Assembly: GCF_000002985.6 (NCBI RefSeq)
Contig: NC_003279.8
Span: 8,990,001 to 9,054,000, forward strand
DNA from: Caenorhabditis elegans
Lineage: Eukaryota > Nematoda > Chromadorea > Rhabditida > Rhabditidae
Direction of reading: 5' to 3'
Length of the DNA: 64,000 nt
Below the pieces are notes generated by a model. That model searched no databases. It saw nothing but the letters and a program-made list of their open reading frames with translations, and was not told the DNA's origin. Of the stretch, positions 61,450 to 64,000 are shown piece by piece. The position numbers were made by a program, and so were the translations under genes. Position 1 is the stretch's first letter; each line of letters opens with the position of its first letter.

Positions 61450-64000
61450 CTGAAAAACATGAGATCAATAATAAATGAGCAAATTCCATGAAGCGTTGGA
61501 ACAAATATAGATGGAAAAAGCCATAGAGCTTCTTGTTGTTTTTGTGTTTTTTTCTTGAGTGATTAGTCATCACATAGAGACATAAAGAAAGAGAGGAATA
61601 AATTGAATTTGGCAGTTTTTATATTTGATTTTTCTCGAGATTACAGGTTTTTCGTGAGTTGTTCTACCACCAGTTCTCGTGGGATTTTTTGTGCTGCTAT
61701 AATCGTTAGAACGAAAGAGCAGAAGTACGTCGTAAATTCGAATGCACTTACGACAAAATTCACTTAACGTTTTGTCCAACCCAAGTCTGATTGGTCAATA
61801 AAAATTTCAAATTGGGCGAAAAAAAACCAGCCTGAAAGTTTGAATTCTGGCTCAAAAATTTTCTATATCTTCTGAAAATGAAAAGAGCTCAGCGGGCATA
61901 ATATCGTAATATTGTACACCGGTAATTGAAGTAGGGAAAGTAATATGTATAAATGATAGTATTACTATACCACTCTCGGAGTCTGATGTCTTTTACTTGT
62001 CAGCTAGTAAAAAATCCAATATCATCCAGAAGTCGTAAGAAATCTCACAGCTGAAGACAAGTATTTTCAGCTAGAAAAAAAAACAAAAATACTAGTAGAG
62101 ACCCTACGCCGATTTTTGATCGTTTTTTTTTTCTTGCCTTTTTTCTACTCAAAAAACCGACAAATACGGTGAGTGTGAGAATATATATAAAAATGAGAAA
62201 AGAGGGAGAAAACCACGGAAAAACGAAGAAGTAGAAGCCGAAGAAATGGGTGACAGAGGGACAAAACAAGTCCCCAGAGATGAAAGAAGGGGGTGAACAC
62301 CACTCAGCCGTGGACAAATTTCCATAAAAGTTGGAAAATTGGAGTATGCTGCTGCTGCTGCTAGGGAGTAAAGGCCCGAGTTTTGACGTAGCATATTCGA
62401 TATATGAATATATGGAGAGTATTAGAGATATGAAGCAGGAACTTTGAAGATGGAAAAGAAGATGCAGATATTGGAGACTTTGTTTCACAATCCCAAATGG
62501 TTTGAATTATAGAATTAGTTAGTTTTGAACTGTTAGAACATATGAAAATAGGATCATAGTTTTCAAAAAAGTGAAACCAAGCTAAATATGAGTAGAAGTA
62601 ATCATTCTATTGTGAAACAAGGATCGATCAAGCTTCTAGTTCTGAAAAGCATGTTTTCCGTAATTTTCATATTATCATGAAGTTTCAAGAAACAAATGTA
62701 AGCAACATACTTCTTCGACTTAAGTTATTATTAGCTCTATTATTAGCATTTCTCATAAATCTGGGATTTGTCTAACTAATTCGAAAGGAGAGATAAGCCA
62801 TAGAAATCCATATGAACAAAGTTCAAGGGAAGCCATGATTGAATTTTGGGGATGAGGTCATAATGTGTTTTTTTACGATAAGCTGTTTCAGATATCATCT
62901 GTCTATTTAAAAGTGTTCATATACACTTTTAAGCTCTCTTCAAAATGGCATAAATTTTATTTTGATAATTTCGGTCTAAAAGTAGATTTGTGCGACTGGT
63001 AACTTTTGTCAAATTAAAATCAAAACGGTACAGGAAATACGAATAATATAATTTAAATTGTTTTATATCTCCAGAAAGTTTCAATCAAAGTTTTGGCAAA
63101 TAGCCATATAACTTGAGCTTTGTGACTTTTTGAGAGATTTTGAGGTTTTTTTTATTTTTATTTTCGAAACCCTTATAATTGAAAACAATTAACACAAAAA
63201 CCTCGTAGAAAAACTTTTTGGTCGACTTCCAAAATTAGGATAGGTGAAAACTGAGTAAATTACACATTTCTAGAAGTACTCTAGTTTGTGGCAATTATAA
63301 GAAAAGTAGAAAATGTCAGAGTCGAAATTATGAATGAACGGAGTATGAATTTGTCGTTCATCATCTTCACTTTTCGTCGGCAACATCGGTTGACGAGATG
63401 CTGCCAAATTGAATTGAATGCAATGTGTGTGTAGAAAGAGGAAAGAAGGGGGTAAATTGCACCACAAGCACTCAATGAGAGGGACGTCCCAAGGAAAAAG
63501 GACCACACATTCACATACAATTTGTGCATAATTTGAAGAAAAAGGAAGAAGTGAGAGAGAGAGAAATGAAGAAAAGAAGAAAAACGAGGGGCAAATGGAT
63601 TTGTAAATGTAAATGTGTGTGTATGTATGTGTGCAACAAATGGACGGAAATGGACTGAAGAAGACGGATGACTATGAGAAAAATAAATGAAAAAACTGAA
63701 GGCGAAATAACAAATATATTCATCAATTTTTAGAGGTTAACTCTCATGATCCTTTGGCGCCACATTTGAAGAAAAATGTAATGTGTAGGTGGTCGAAAGA
63801 ATTATGAATCCTCATTTTTGGAAATGTTTTTTTGTAAAACTTTGCTCGAAATGGATCAGAAAGCAAATATCATTTACTAAATATAAAGCGCTTATTCCGT
63901 TTGTCCATAGTTTGTAGTCTATGTAGTCTTTGTAGTCTGTGAAGTTTTAGCTTATGGAGGGATAGTGAGTTGGGGTTAGTGTAGGGATATAGCCGGGGTA
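61450..64000. other. Upstream region of hgo-1, no complete gene seen
   Basis: It must contain the hgo-1 first exon and promoter. A phase-0 candidate start (ATG AGA followed by GTTAAC near 63735-63750 on the minus strand) is only a guess. A GCTGCTGCTGCTGCT run lies near 62349. The ORF-like stretch around 62045-62488 (minus) is low-complexity and judged non-coding. Confidence 0.45.
63908..63942 (+). repeat. Tandem repeat of tgtagtct units
   Basis: Three near-identical copies of a 10 nt unit (tgtagtctat, gtagtctttg, tagtctgtga) lie end to end near the right edge of the window. Confidence 0.6.

Noticed and set aside
62045-62488. 147-codon Phe/Ser-rich frame on the minus strand
   Set aside because: It is the complement of purine-rich, low-complexity sequence; hydrophobicity is a by-product of base composition.

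Overview
The window is a nematode nuclear sequence, almost certainly from the genus Caenorhabditis and most likely C. elegans chromosome I. It is AT-rich, with many 40-60 bp introns, strict TTTTCAG-type 3' splice sites, GTAAG/GTGAG donors, several pyrimidine-AG sites directly before start codons (the mark of spliced-leader trans-splicing), and very short spacing between some same-strand genes. The gene content and order (alpha-tubulin, a fatty-acid-synthase fragment, syntaxin, FCP1, RBBP6, a cyclic-nucleotide-gated channel, a nicotinic receptor, homogentisate dioxygenase) match what I remember of the tba-6 / syx-7 / fcp-1 / rbpl-1 / tax-2 / acr-19 / hgo-1 stretch. Species and symbols are recalled, not searched. 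Exon models were built by hand from splice sites, and reading phase was checked across every junction.

Layout. 1-8.6 kb (+): a DUF273 glycosyltransferase-like gene, then an alpha-tubulin gene whose 1.9 kb intron carries a complete gene on the opposite strand, coding for a repeat protein. 8.6-23.9 kb (-): from right to left, RBBP6-like rbpl-1, FCP1 phosphatase fcp-1, syntaxin syx-7, a single-pass membrane protein and a truncated fatty acid synthase copy. rbpl-1, fcp-1 and syx-7 are each about 0.5 kb apart, and fcp-1 has an acceptor abutting its ATG, so co-transcription is plausible. 24-36 kb: a small cysteine-rich secreted protein (-), an uncharacterised acidic protein (+), a Costars-domain protein with two possible first exons (+), and tax-2 (+).

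35.8-44 kb: an alpha/beta hydrolase (DUF1057 type, +) with a CR1/Jockey-type LINE inserted in its last intron. The LINE is flanked by direct repeats of about 215 bp, and the exon just upstream lacks a usable 5' splice site where the reading frame needs one. Next is acr-19 (-). 44-51.4 kb has no convincing gene. 51.4-56.6 kb: a small secreted NTF2-like protein (+), a 60-residue protein (-) and an acyl-CoA thioesterase/BAAT-family gene ending in a peroxisomal-type tripeptide (-). 58.4-61.5 kb (-): hgo-1, with a tRNA-Asn gene in one intron, followed about 190 bp downstream by a gene for an acidic protein with a C-terminal CaaX box; the pair looks like an operon. 61.5-64 kb holds the unresolved 5' end of hgo-1 and non-coding sequence.

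I see no prokaryotic-type system, CRISPR array or viral element. The most unusual items are the LINE with long target-site duplications beside a damaged host exon, the nested repeat-protein gene, three perfect C-x5-C-x5-C-x4-C repeats, the truncated synthase copy, and the DUF273 gene that has lost its DxD motif.
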